Shown: piece after piece, positions 25,284 through 34,212 of the stretch
Layout: each line of letters starts with the position of its first letter
Numbering within the stretch: position 1 is the first letter of the stretch
Assembly (NCBI GenBank): GCA_035494735.1
Contig: DATJGS010000019.1
Location: 124,001 to 188,000, forward strand
DNA from: DATJGS01 sp035494735
GTDB lineage: Bacteria > Eisenbacteria > RBG-16-71-46
Direction: 5' to 3'
Length of the DNA stretch: 64,000 bases
Notes under the pieces: model-generated
What the model saw: only the letters and a program-made list of their open reading frames with translations
What the model was told of the DNA's origin: nothing
Database searches by the model: none
Translations under genes and position numbers: made by a program

Positions 25284-26501
25284 CTACGCCGCCACGCGGT
25301 GGCGCGGGCCTTCGCGCAGGCGGTGGTACATCTCCTCGAGCGCGTACACGCTGCGCTCGAAGTCGTGGCGCTCGACGGCGCGCAGGCGCGCGCTCTCGCC
25401 GAACGCCATCCGCGCCATCGGGTCGATGAGCAGCGTCGAGATCCCGAGCGCGAACGACGGCATGTCCTTGGCCGAGACCATCAGGCCCTCGGAGCCCTGC
25501 TGAAACAGATCCTGCATCGCGCCCATCGGGCTCGCGACGACGGGCATCCCGCACGCCAGCGCCTGCAGCACGAACAGCCCGCCCGGCTCGTGACCGGAGA
25601 TCGGCGCCATTCCCACCTGGCACGACGCGTAGAGCGCCGGCAGGTCGGCGCGCGGCACGTCGGGCACCGCGAACGCGCGCTGCGACAGCCCCATCTCGCG
25701 GGCTTCGGCCAGGAACACCTGATGCCAATCGGGATTCTCGGGGTCACGGCCCGCGACCACGAACTCCACGTCGGGGACGCGAATGCGCACGGCGACGAGC
25801 AGGTCCAGGAGTCGCGCGGCGCCGCGCGCCATCGTCGGAGGTCCGAGCAGCAGCGCGCGCGGTCGATCGCGCGTCGAGTACAGCTCGGACACGAGCGCGG
25901 ACGTCGGCGGCGCCGGATCGGGGCGGAACCGCGTCGTATCGATGCCGTAGTCGATCATCTCGATCGGCCGGCCGAGCCCGGCGTTCAGGCGCACGCGCGT
26001 GAACGCCGAGTGCGCGAGCACGATCTTCGCGGCCGCGGCCAGCTCGACCTTCTCTTCCATCGCGCGCATGCGCGACAGCCCGGCGCACGAGCCGCAGCCG
26101 GGGTACGGATAGTGCTCGCCGCACGCTTCGAAGCGCGGGCGGCGCAGCAGGTCGTGGTTCGGGCAGATCGGCCAGAAGTCGTGCACGTCGAGCAGCACGG
26201 GAAGCTCGCGGAGGATCTCGACGACGCGCGCGCCGAGCGGGCCGGAGGTGGCGATGTGCACCACGTCGGGCTCGAGGGCGAGCGCTTCGCCGAGGGCGGC
26301 TTCGAAGCCCTCACGTCCCGGACGCAATACCGAGACGCCCGGCGGGTCTTCGGGCTCCTGCCACGGTTCGGGCGTATTCACGGTGATCACCTGGACGGAG
26401 TGACCGCGTGCCACCCACCGTTCGCACAGCTCCGACAACCACAGCGCCGGCTCGCTGAGGCTCGATCCTTCGAGCCCGTCGGCGAGCAGCAAGATCCTCA
26501 C
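25284..26501 (-). CDS. Glycosyltransferase, family 4 type
   Basis: 405 residues from GTG at 26501 (overlap GTGA with the gene before). The N-terminal Rossmann half (VRILLLADGLEGSSLSEP … VVHIATSGPLGARVVEILRE, DVHDFWPICPNHDLL) and the C-terminal half with HEPGGLFVLQALACGMPVVAS fit GT-B enzymes of family 4; the E of HEPGG corresponds to the EX7E nucleotide-sugar site. A CGSC-containing loop near 130 may bind metal. The sugar donor cannot be told. It follows a small helical-repeat gene that may be its partner. Confidence 0.88.
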   Translation of the reverse strand: MRILLLADGLEGSSLSEPALWLSELCERWVARGHSVQVITVNTPEPWQEPEDPPGVSVLRPGREGFEAALGEALALEPDVVHIATSGPLGARVVEILRELPVLLDVHDFWPICPNHDLLRRPRFEACGEHYPYPGCGSCAGLSRMRAMEEKVELAAAAKIVLAHSAFTRVRLNAGLGRPIEMIDYGIDTTRFRPDPAPPTSALVSELYSTRDRPRALLLGPPTMARGAARLLDLLVAVRIRVPDVEFVVAGRDPENPDWHQVFLAEAREMGLSQRAFAVPDVPRADLPALYASCQVGMAPISGHEPGGLFVLQALACGMPVVASPMGAMQDLFQQGSEGLMVSAKDMPSFALGISTLLIDPMARMAFGESARLRAVERHDFERSVYALEEMYHRLREGPRHRVAA

Positions 26502-26980
26502 GCCGCCTGTTCCCCTTCCTCGGGCCCTTCGAGGAACGCGGTCAGCGCCTCGAGGTCGGTCCGCGCAAGGTGGTGCCCCGGATGAATCCACAGCGTGTGA
26601 TACAGGAGGCGCAACGCGTCCTCGACCGCGCCCATTTCGAAGCACGCGGACGAAGCTACGTAGCACAGGTTCGGATCGTGCGGCGAGCACGCCAGGCCGC
26701 GCAGCGCACGGCTCAGCGCTTCACGGTCGTCGCCATCGGCGAGCGCTTTCTCCGCCGCGCTGCAGAACATCTCCGCGGCGTCCGGGTCGGGCGGCGAATC
26801 GAGACCCGGGATGTGCAATTCGAGTTCAGCCAATGCGCGTCGCAACGTGAACGAGACGTACGGCTCGACTCCGGCGACGTCCATGTCGGAAACGCGGTCG
26901 GCGAGTCGCGACAAGGCCAACGTAATGTCGAGAATCGACGGATGCGATGAGTCGGGCACGGCTGCTACCTCCACCGACAC
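26498..26980 (-). CDS. Small helical (TPR-like) protein
   Basis: 160 residues from GTG at 26980, with GGGAG eleven bases upstream. The second half (about 75-150) has two TPR-like helix pairs (ADGDDREALSRALRGLACSPHDPNLCYVASS and EMGAVEDALRLLYHTLWIHPGHH, given here only as landmarks), so it probably binds another protein. There is no signal peptide, hence cytoplasmic. The stop overlaps the glycosyltransferase start. Function unknown. Confidence 0.72.
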   Translation of the reverse strand: MSVEVAAVPDSSHPSILDITLALSRLADRVSDMDVAGVEPYVSFTLRRALAELELHIPGLDSPPDPDAAEMFCSAAEKALADGDDREALSRALRGLACSPHDPNLCYVASSACFEMGAVEDALRLLYHTLWIHPGHHLARTDLEALTAFLEGPEEGEQAA

Positions 26981-27343
26981 GGGCTGCCAGCTCCCTCGGC
27001 AGAACGAGATGGAATACGTCTCGGACCGGGCGTGTTGCGGTCCGAGGGTGTCGTGCAGCGGGTATCGGCACGAATCCGTTGCCCCTTGAAGGGTTCTGGG
27101 ACGTTGGCACGCAACGGCATGGACCGCCTGGGAGCGGCGAAATCGGTCAAGTGGCGGGCCCGCTGGGACAGGACGGCCACGCCTTCAACCGGCTGCGCCA
27201 CAGCGGGATTGCAAAATGCGGGGCGGGCGGGCGGTGCCTTATGGCGGGCAGGGCCCGGGTGGCGAGCGGTGAGCACGCGGGCGGCGGGCGGCTGGGCTCG
27301 TCCCGCGGCAGGCCGGCCGAATGAGCCTGTCGCGCGCGGAGCC
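26981..27343. other. Non-coding G-rich region between two minus-strand operons
   Basis: 363 bases without a gene. The part next to the xanthine dehydrogenase operon's end (27220-27300) is a run of GGGCGG-type blocks on the plus strand, the kind of sequence that could form hairpins or quadruplex and terminate transcription coming from 27344. A 49-base tRNA-like foldback at 27159-27207 was considered and rejected. The promoter of the TPR/glycosyltransferase pair should lie at the left end. Confidence 0.35.
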
Positions 27344-28231
27344 TCAGTCCTTCGCGAACCTCGCGTCGGCCGCGCGCAGCATCTGTTCGAGCACGTTCCC
27401 GGCCACAGCGACGCGGTACTCGCGCTCGGAGCGGATGTCATCGATCGGCGCGATGTCGTCGAGCAGAGCGCGGCGCGCGGACTCCGTGACGGCGGCCGAC
27501 GGCTTCTGCCCGATCAGCGCGGCCTCGGCCGTGCGCGAGCGCAGCGTCACGGGCGCGACGCTGCCCCAGGCGAGCCGCGCGTGCGTCACGACGCCGCGCG
27601 TGTCCTGCTCGAGCACGCCGCTCAGCACGACCTTCGAGATGCTCTGCGCGCGCCGCGTGCCGACCTTGCGGAAGAAGCTGAACGCGCGAGGGGCCGGCCA
27701 CGGGATCTCGAGGCCCACGATCAACTCGTCGGCCTCGAGCGCGAGGTCGCGATAGCCGCGATACAACTCGGCGAACGGAATCCCGCGCGCGCCGCGGACG
27801 GAGCGCGCGTGCACGATCGCGTCGTGCGCGAGCAGCACCGGCAGCGAATCGCCGGCCGGCGAGGCGTTCGCCACGTTGCCGGCCAGCGTCGCGCGATTCT
27901 GGATCTGCCACGCGCCGACTTCCGCGGCCGCGGCCACGAGCGACGGCAGGCGCTTGTTCAGGTCCGCGTGCTCGCGGATCTCGCGGAACGTGACGCCGCC
28001 GCCGATCTTGACCGAGGCCTTCGTCACGCGGATGCCGCGCAGCTCGCGCAGCGCGGACACGTCGAGGAAGCGCGTGCCTGAGTGCGTGCCGGCGTTCAGG
28101 TACACGAACAGGTCCGTGCCGCCGGCGAGCGGCGTCAGGCGCTCGCTCGCGAGCGAGTCGTGGAGCGCCGCGAGCGCGCGATCGAGCCCGGACGGGCGCA
28201 CGACTTCGAGCGTACTGAGCGCGGCTCTCAT
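27344..28231 (-). CDS. Xanthine dehydrogenase FAD-binding subunit
   Basis: 295 residues, start ATG at 28231 overlapping the previous stop (TGATG). It is the medium subunit of the molybdenum hydroxylase family: ALAGGTDLF-like turn (TPLAGGTDLFVYLNAG), IQNRATLAGNVANASPAGDSLP for FAD binding, and the CO dehydrogenase flavoprotein C-terminal domain (ISKVVLSGVLEQD…). It takes electrons from the 2Fe-2S subunit and passes them to NAD+ or another acceptor. Substrate is inferred as xanthine/hypoxanthine from the adjacent allantoin-pathway genes. It is last in the operon. Confidence 0.9.
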   Translation of the reverse strand: MRAALSTLEVVRPSGLDRALAALHDSLASERLTPLAGGTDLFVYLNAGTHSGTRFLDVSALRELRGIRVTKASVKIGGGVTFREIREHADLNKRLPSLVAAAAEVGAWQIQNRATLAGNVANASPAGDSLPVLLAHDAIVHARSVRGARGIPFAELYRGYRDLALEADELIVGLEIPWPAPRAFSFFRKVGTRRAQSISKVVLSGVLEQDTRGVVTHARLAWGSVAPVTLRSRTAEAALIGQKPSAAVTESARRALLDDIAPIDDIRSEREYRVAVAGNVLEQMLRAADARFAKD

Positions 28232-28887
28232 CAGCGGGACTTGAGGCGGCGCGCGCTGTGCTTGGACTTGGCGCGACGCGCCGTGACGCGGCGCTTCGTC
28301 GTGGCGCGCGCCGCCATCTTCTTCGCGTGCGCGGTCGGCGGCTTCGCGGCTCGCTTGCGCTTCGCGCCGCGCGTGGCCTTCGCGCCGCCCGTCTTCGCGC
28401 GGCTCGCCTGCACGCCCACGCGCGCCGCCGCCTGCACGGCGTCGACGATCTTCTGGTAGCCGGTGCACCGGCACAGATTCCCGGCGAGCGCGTCGCGCAC
28501 TTCCGCGTCGCTCGGGACGCGGCCCTTCGCGCGCGCCAGCAGTTCGCTCGCGGTCACGAGCATGCCCGGCGTGCAGATGCCGCATTGCGCGCCGCCCATG
28601 TCGACGAACGCGGCCTGCAGCGCGTTCAGCTTCGCGCCGCGCGCCAGGCCTTCGACCGTCGTCACACGCCGACCCGCGGCGTGCGCGACGGGCACGAGGC
28701 ACGAGTTCACGCTCTTGCCGTCGAGCAGCAGCGAGCACGCGCCGCACTCGCCTTCGCCGCAGCCTTCCTTCGTGCCCGTCAGGCCACATTCTTCGCGCAG
28801 CACGTCGAGCAGGCGCTTCATCGGCGGCGCCGACACGCGCCGCGACCTGCCGTTGACGGTGAACGTCACCGCGATCTTGTCGCTCAC
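28231..28887 (-). CDS. Xanthine dehydrogenase 2Fe-2S subunit with long basic tail
   Basis: 218 residues from GTG at 28887 (GTGA overlap). The first cluster is held by Cys43, 48, 51 and 63 (CGEGECGAC … NSC), the second by Cys102, 105, 139 and 141 (CGIC, CRC), as in all small subunits of the family, which end near residue 160. Here another 58 residues follow (161-218) of which 23 are Lys or Arg, many are Ala, and none is Asp or Glu: a histone H1/AlgP-like tail. The function of the tail is unknown. The Mo subunit has a similar basic stretch at its N terminus. Confidence 0.9.
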   Translation of the reverse strand: MSDKIAVTFTVNGRSRRVSAPPMKRLLDVLREECGLTGTKEGCGEGECGACSLLLDGKSVNSCLVPVAHAAGRRVTTVEGLARGAKLNALQAAFVDMGGAQCGICTPGMLVTASELLARAKGRVPSDAEVRDALAGNLCRCTGYQKIVDAVQAAARVGVQASRAKTGGAKATRGAKRKRAAKPPTAHAKKMAARATTKRRVTARRAKSKHSARRLKSR

Positions 28888-29426
28888 GCTTCGCTCTCTC
28901 CCTCGAGGTTCGCGAACGGCAGCCGGCCGTGGCGCGTCTTGAATTCGTTCAGCAGTCGGGCCTCGACTTCGGCCGGCTCGTCGTCGGTCGACACGCGCCA
29001 GGCGACGAGCAACGAACCATGCCCGCGCAGCTGCCAGATGTAGCGCCCGCCGACGTGCGCGACGTTGCGGCCGAGGCCGAAGCGCATGTAGCGCTTGACG
29101 CGCTGCTTCAACAGCGAGCGGACGCCGGGCCCCGACGCGTGCGCCACGTACAGCACCTGCGCGCCCGGCACCCAGCGCGCTTCCAGCTCGGCGATCGGCA
29201 CGCTCGGATCCTTGCCGCGATAGTGCGCGCCTTCGCTGCGCGCGAAGAACTCGGGTGCACCGAGCGACTCGCGCGCGACCGCGTACACGCCGCGCGCCAC
29301 CGGCACCGCGGTCGAACGAGCGTCCTGCAGGTCGACGATGCGCTCGAAGCCGTCGAAGCCGGCCGCGCGCAGCGACGCGATCGATCCCGGCGCGGGCCCG
29401 CGCGTGACGTCGAGCGCGGCGCTCAT
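28884..29426 (-). CDS. GIY-YIG-like protein of unknown function inside the xanthine dehydrogenase operon
   Basis: 180 residues from ATG at 29426, with GGAGG seven bases upstream; the ATG eight codons earlier lacks one. GVYAVARES, QVLYVAHASG, RYMRFGLG, HVGGRYIWQL and RHGRLPFANL give the pattern of a degenerate GIY-YIG-type fold found in uncharacterised bacterial proteins. No nuclease function can be claimed. It is sandwiched between the Mo and 2Fe-2S subunit genes and overlaps the latter by four bases, so it is made along with the enzyme; a chaperone or assembly role is one guess, chance insertion another. Confidence 0.75.
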   Translation of the reverse strand: MSAALDVTRGPAPGSIASLRAAGFDGFERIVDLQDARSTAVPVARGVYAVARESLGAPEFFARSEGAHYRGKDPSVPIAELEARWVPGAQVLYVAHASGPGVRSLLKQRVKRYMRFGLGRNVAHVGGRYIWQLRGHGSLLVAWRVSTDDEPAEVEARLLNEFKTRHGRLPFANLEGESEA

Positions 29427-29475
29427 CGGGCGCCTCCGGTGCTTGCGCACGTCGGGGCGGTTGAGAGCATCGCGC

Positions 29476-31926
29476 TCATCGCCCGCTCCGAGCGAACGTC
29501 GCCGCGGTGCCGACTTCGAGGCTGTGCCCTTCCATCTCGTGGCGCAGGCGTTCGGGCGTGATCGGGATCTCGGCGACCCACGCGCCGGTCGCGTGCGCGA
29601 CGGCCGCGACCACCGCGGGCGCGGGTGCGTCCATCGGCAGCTCGCCCACGCCCTTCGCGCCGAACGGTCCGTGCGAGTACGGAATCTCGACGATCTCGGT
29701 GTCGATGGTCGGCGCGTCGGCCGACGTCGGGATGATGTAGTTCGTGAGCTGGTGGTTCCACACGCGGCCGTCCTTCCAGCGCACTTCCTCGAGCAGCGCC
29801 CAGCCGAGGCCCTGCAGCGTGCCGCCTTCGATCTGCCCGGCGGCGAGCACGGGATGGATGGCCTTGCCGATGTCCTGCGCGGTCGTCACGTGCAGCACGC
29901 GCGTCTCGAACGTGTCGAGATCGACTTCGACTTCGACCGTGCACGCGGCATACGAGAACACGCCGTACGCGTCGCCCTTGTAGTGGTCGTCGTCCCACGA
30001 GATCTCGGGCGGCTTCCGGTAGCGGCGCTCGACGCGCAGGGCCCCTCGCTCAGCCAGGAACTTCTTCGCGACGCGCCGCAGGTCCGCGCCGCCCTGGATC
30101 GGACGCTCGGCGAACAACTCGAGCCGCTCGCGCATGCCGACGGCGCACTCGGCGACGAGTCCGCCTACCACCATCACCGTGCGCGAAGCGACCGTCGGCC
30201 CGCTGTCGGGCACGACGCTCGTGTCGGGATTCTCGACGAGCACGTCGGCGGGCGCGACGCCCAGGCCCTCGGCCGCCATCTGCGCGAACAGCGTCACCGT
30301 GCCCTGGCCGATCTCGGTGCTGGCCGAGAGCACGCGCGGCACGCCGTCGGGCGTCAGGTCCATGGCCGCGAGCGACGCGAGCTTCACTTCGCCGCTGCCC
30401 GTGAAGCCGGCGCCGTGATAGACGAGCGACAGCCCGATGCCGCGGCGGAGCCGCCGCCCGTTCGGCGCGACGTGGCCGGCGGCCTCGGCCCTCTCGGCCG
30501 CCGTGTTGTCGCGATCGATGTGCCGGCGCTTCTTCGCGTAGTTCGAGCGCTTGACCGTGCGTTGCAAACACTCGATCGCGCCGACGCTCTCCGTGAGCAC
30601 CTGGCCGGTCGGCGTCACGTCGCCGATCACGACCGCATTCCGCGCGCGCAGCGTCACCGGGTCCATCCCCAGCTCCACGGCGATGCGGTCGAGGTGGCAC
30701 TCGAGCGCGAACTCGGTCTGCGGCGCGCCGAAGCCGCGGAACGCGCCATTCGGCGGCGTGTTCGTGGCCACGCCGCGCGCGCGGATGCGCACGTTCGGCC
30801 AGCGGTACGGCCCCGCCGCGTGGATCGCGCCGCGCGACAGCACGACCGGCGTCAGCGTCAGGTACGCGCCGCCGTCCATCACCACGTCCATGTCGAGCGC
30901 GACCAGCGTGCCGTCGCGCTTGACGCCGGCCTTCATGCGCATGCGCGCGGGATGACGCTTCGTCGTGGCGGCGATGTCTTCCAGGCGGTCGTACACGATC
31001 TTGACCGGCCGGCCGCTCTTCCACGCCAGCAGCGCGGCGTGGCCGCCGATCATCGACGGATACTCCTCCTTGCCGCCGAACCCGCCGCCCGTGACCGTCT
31101 GCGTGACGCGCACCTTCTCGGACGGAAGCTTGAAGATGCGCTCCAGCGCGCGATGGATGTAGTACGGGCACTGCAGCGAGCCGCTCACGTGCATGCCGCC
31201 GTTCGCGGTCTTCTCGGCGAGCATCGCGTTGTTCTCGATGTACAACTGCTCCTGGTGCCCGCAGCGATACTCGCCCTCGACCACCAGGTCGGCCGCGGCG
31301 AAGCCCTCGGCCAGGTTCCCGCGCTCGATCAGGATCTCTTTGAAGATGTTGTCGTCGCCGAACAGCAGCGCCTTCTTCGCGAGCGACTCGTCGATCGTGA
31401 GCACCGGATCGAGCGGCTCGTACTCGATCCTGACCGCGCGCGTCGCGGCTTCCGCGCGCTCCGCGCTTTCGTGCGCGAGCAGCAGGATCGGCTCGTCCCA
31501 GTGCCGCACTTCGTCCGCCGCGAGCAGCGGCTGGTCGTCGGTGATGAGCGCGACGACGTTCTCGCCCGGGATGTCGCGATGATCGGCGACGACGACGCCC
31601 GACCAGTCGAAGGCCGGATCCATCACGATGCTCTTGATGCGCCCGCGCGCGATCGTCGAGCGCACCGTGCGCCCGTGCAGCACGCCCGGCACGTTCAGGT
31701 CGTCGAGGTAGTGCGCGGCGCCCGTGACCTTGGTGTGGCCTTCGAGCCGCGCAGGGCTCGAGCCGACGGCAGCCGGGCGCACGAGCGTGTGCGCGCCGTT
31801 CGTGCTGGGCGACGCGGCGCGGCGGGACGCCGTGCCGGACTTCGACGCGCGCGGCGACGCGGCGCGGCGCTTCGACGCGCGCGCCCTGCTCGCGCCGCGC
31901 TTGGCCGAGCCCGCCGCCTTCTTCAC
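29476..31926 (-). CDS. Xanthine dehydrogenase molybdopterin subunit with basic N-terminal tail
   Basis: 816 residues from GTG at 31926, overlapping the aminohydrolase stop (GTGA). Family landmarks are clear: GGGFGGKEEYPSM for molybdopterin, NGAFRGFGAPQ, and GAKGVGELPMDAP with the catalytic Glu, as in xanthine dehydrogenase large subunits that hydroxylate purines at the Mo centre. The domain begins near residue 56; before it lies a tail with 13 Lys/Arg in the first 40 residues and no acid, rich in Ser and Ala. Longer N termini in this frame overlap the upstream gene and are not needed. Purine specificity is inferred from the neighbours. Confidence 0.92.
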   Translation of the reverse strand: MKKAAGSAKRGASRARASKRRAASPRASKSGTASRRAASPSTNGAHTLVRPAAVGSSPARLEGHTKVTGAAHYLDDLNVPGVLHGRTVRSTIARGRIKSIVMDPAFDWSGVVVADHRDIPGENVVALITDDQPLLAADEVRHWDEPILLLAHESAERAEAATRAVRIEYEPLDPVLTIDESLAKKALLFGDDNIFKEILIERGNLAEGFAAADLVVEGEYRCGHQEQLYIENNAMLAEKTANGGMHVSGSLQCPYYIHRALERIFKLPSEKVRVTQTVTGGGFGGKEEYPSMIGGHAALLAWKSGRPVKIVYDRLEDIAATTKRHPARMRMKAGVKRDGTLVALDMDVVMDGGAYLTLTPVVLSRGAIHAAGPYRWPNVRIRARGVATNTPPNGAFRGFGAPQTEFALECHLDRIAVELGMDPVTLRARNAVVIGDVTPTGQVLTESVGAIECLQRTVKRSNYAKKRRHIDRDNTAAERAEAAGHVAPNGRRLRRGIGLSLVYHGAGFTGSGEVKLASLAAMDLTPDGVPRVLSASTEIGQGTVTLFAQMAAEGLGVAPADVLVENPDTSVVPDSGPTVASRTVMVVGGLVAECAVGMRERLELFAERPIQGGADLRRVAKKFLAERGALRVERRYRKPPEISWDDDHYKGDAYGVFSYAACTVEVEVDLDTFETRVLHVTTAQDIGKAIHPVLAAGQIEGGTLQGLGWALLEEVRWKDGRVWNHQLTNYIIPTSADAPTIDTEIVEIPYSHGPFGAKGVGELPMDAPAPAVVAAVAHATGAWVAEIPITPERLRHEMEGHSLEVGTAATFARSGR

Positions 31927-32669
31927 AGCGTCACGTCCCGATTCACGTTCTTGTAGTAGATGTAGCGCGCCGGGCTGGAGCTCGTGGCGTAGAACGACTG
32001 TGGGCAGTACGGGCCCATCCAGATGAAGTCGCCGGCCTGCACTTCGCGCCAGCGATCGCCGAGGTAGTACACGCCCTGGCCTTCCAGCATGTAGAGGCCG
32101 TGCTCCATCACGTGCGTCTCGGTGATCGGCAGCGAGTAGCCGGGCGGGAACGTGAAGATGTTCATCGCCATGTCGAAGCGCGCGTCGGCGGGCAGCAGCG
32201 TCTTCAGCAGCAGCTCGGCGACGTTCATGAACGGCTCGCCCTTCACGCTCGACTCGTTGCCACTCACGTCTTCCGGCCGCGCCTCGCCGAACGGCTCGTA
32301 GCGCTTCTTCAGCCAGAGGAGCTTCGCACCGGCCTTCGACGCGAGCGAGAATCGAGAACTCGGCCTCAGGTACACGAACCCGCCGCGCGCGAGCGCGTGC
32401 GTCTTGCCGCCGGCCTTCACCTCGGCGGCGCCGTCGATACAGAAGAAGAACGCCTCGATCCCATCCGCCAGCGTCTGCTCGCTGCCGCCGCCCGCGGAGA
32501 CGTCGAGCAGGTATTGCGCGAACGCCGCGCCCATCGCGGGCGCCGCGTGGATGCGCGCTTCGGTGGCGTTCCACTCCGGCAGCGCGCTGGCCGGGATTCC
32601 TTCGGGCGGCAGGATGGCGTAGTTGCGCTCGACCACGACGCGACTCGTGACCAGACCCTTCTGGGGCAT
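31923..32669 (-). CDS. (S)-ureidoglycine aminohydrolase
   Basis: 248 residues, a bicupin. Both cupin halves are present: GIEAFFFCIDGAAEVKAGGK … FVYLRPSS and ITETHVMEHGLYMLEGQGVYYLG … QAGDFIWMGPYCPQSFYA. The second holds the Mn-binding set (Glu, His, His, Gln) seen in YlbA/UGlyAH, which turns ureidoglycine into ureidoglycolate and ammonia after allantoate hydrolysis. ATG at 32669 has CGGAG nine bases upstream. First gene of the xanthine dehydrogenase operon, divergent from the DUF6986 gene. Confidence 0.9.
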   Translation of the reverse strand: MPQKGLVTSRVVVERNYAILPPEGIPASALPEWNATEARIHAAPAMGAAFAQYLLDVSAGGGSEQTLADGIEAFFFCIDGAAEVKAGGKTHALARGGFVYLRPSSRFSLASKAGAKLLWLKKRYEPFGEARPEDVSGNESSVKGEPFMNVAELLLKTLLPADARFDMAMNIFTFPPGYSLPITETHVMEHGLYMLEGQGVYYLGDRWREVQAGDFIWMGPYCPQSFYATSSSPARYIYYKNVNRDVTL

Positions 32670-32857
32670 GCGGGCGTGCTCCGATGGTTTGGGTGACGAG
32701 CGCCGCGTGCGCGACGACCGCCGTGTGAGTGGCGTGAGGGTGGGCCGGCGGTCGCGGCCGCCGTGGTGGGTGGCGGTGGCGGCCGCGCGAGGATTCCAGT
32801 CGCGCGCCAACCGTGTTCCGCCTACAGTCGTGCGCTCCAAACCGTCTGGAGGACGAC

Positions 32858-34210
32858 GTGCCCAATATCTTGAACGCCGACAACATGCGCGATTCGCTCT
32901 CGCGACTGAGCGAAGCGAACCGCCGAATCGCGGAAGCCTACCCCGGCGAGCGCGCCGACCGCCAGCCCGTTCACACGGTTTATGGCGGCGGGCACCTGAT
33001 GGCGCCCGATGTGGCCCAGAAACTGGGCGCCGCCGGCCTCAACACGCTCCAGCACTACGCGCCCGACGCGCCCACGTTCGCGCGCGCCATCGGCCTCGAG
33101 CACGCGCAGCACGACCTCGCGACGCCCGTGTACGAACGCGTCGTCGAGAAGCTCAAGCGCGAGCCCGTCGAGGACTACCGCATCGACTTCGAAGACGGCT
33201 ACGGCAACCGCCCGGACTCCGATGAGGACGGCCACGCCGTCGCCGCCGGCCGCGCGGTCGCCCAAGGCCTCGCCGCGCACCAGCTGCCGCCGTTCATCGG
33301 CATCCGTATCAAGCCGCTCACCGAGGAGCTGCGCGCGCGGAGCCTCAAGACGCTCGATCTGTTCATGGGCGCCATGCTCGACGGCACGCGCGGCATGCTG
33401 CCGCCGGGATTCGTGGTGACGCTGCCCAAGATCACCGCACCCGAGCAGGTCGCGACGCTCGTCGACGCGTTCGAGCTGTTCGAGAAATCGGCCGGGCTCT
33501 TCCCCGGCTCGCTGCGGCTCGAGCTGATGGTCGAGACGACGCAGACCATCATCGGCCCGCACGGCGAGAGCCTGCTGCCCGCGTTCGTCGCCGCCGCGCA
33601 CGGCCGCTGCCGCGGCGCGCACTTCGGCGTGTACGACTACACGGCGGCGTGCGGCATCACCGCGGCGTACCAGGCGCCGCAGCATCCGGCGTGCGACTTC
33701 GCGCGGCATGCCATGCAGGTGAGCCTCGCCGGCACCGGCGTCACGCTGTCGGACGGCGCGACCACGATCATGCCCGTCGGCCCGCATCGCGCCGAGCCGG
33801 GGAAGACGCTCCCGGCGACACTGTTCAGCGAGAACAGCCGCGCCGTGCACCATGCGTGGCGCGTGCACTTCGACGACGTCCAGTACTCGCTGAGGAACGG
33901 CTACTACCAGGGCTGGGATCTGAACCCCGGCCAGCTGCCCACGCGCTACGCCGCCGTGTACGCGTTCTTCCTCGAAGCGCGCGCCGAAGCCGCGTCGCGG
34001 CTCAAGAGCTTCGTCGAGAAGGCCGCGCAAGCCACGCTGCTCGGCAACGTGTTCGACGACGCGGCGACCGGGCAGGGGCTCCTGAACTTCTTCCTGCGCG
34101 GCATCAACTGCGGGGCGCTGACGGAAGCCGAAGCGCTGGCGACCGGGCTGACGATCGAGGAGCTGCGCGGGCGATCGTTCGTGAAGATATTGAAGGGGCG
34201 ACGGGGGTAG
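32858..34210 (+). CDS. CitE-like aldolase/lyase, DUF6986 family
   Basis: 450 residues from GTG at 32858 behind CTGGAGG. TIM-barrel protein of the HpcH/HpaI-CitE superfamily: DFEDGYG (metal-binding acidic pair), LMVETTQTI (Glu ligand), HFGVYDYTAACGI. In databases such proteins are named DUF6986 or, without proof, phosphoenolpyruvate kinase, and I recall them next to purine-breakdown genes in actinobacteria. CitE-type enzymes often join or split glyoxylate and acyl-CoA, and glyoxylate is the end-product of this pathway, so a role in glyoxylate use is plausible. It is divergent from the ureidoglycine aminohydrolase across 188 bases. Confidence 0.85.
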   Translation: MPNILNADNMRDSLSRLSEANRRIAEAYPGERADRQPVHTVYGGGHLMAPDVAQKLGAAGLNTLQHYAPDAPTFARAIGLEHAQHDLATPVYERVVEKLKREPVEDYRIDFEDGYGNRPDSDEDGHAVAAGRAVAQGLAAHQLPPFIGIRIKPLTEELRARSLKTLDLFMGAMLDGTRGMLPPGFVVTLPKITAPEQVATLVDAFELFEKSAGLFPGSLRLELMVETTQTIIGPHGESLLPAFVAAAHGRCRGAHFGVYDYTAACGITAAYQAPQHPACDFARHAMQVSLAGTGVTLSDGATTIMPVGPHRAEPGKTLPATLFSENSRAVHHAWRVHFDDVQYSLRNGYYQGWDLNPGQLPTRYAAVYAFFLEARAEAASRLKSFVEKAAQATLLGNVFDDAATGQGLLNFFLRGINCGALTEAEALATGLTIEELRGRSFVKILKGRRG

Positions 34211-34212
34211 CT

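Noticed and set aside
27159..27207. tRNA-like foldback on the minus strand: CCCGCTG…CAGCGGG with a D-arm-like TGGCGCAGCCGGTTGAAGGCG
   Set aside because: Only 49 bases; no anticodon arm of proper size, no T arm (GGTTCGA) and no CCA. Chance or a very decayed remnant.
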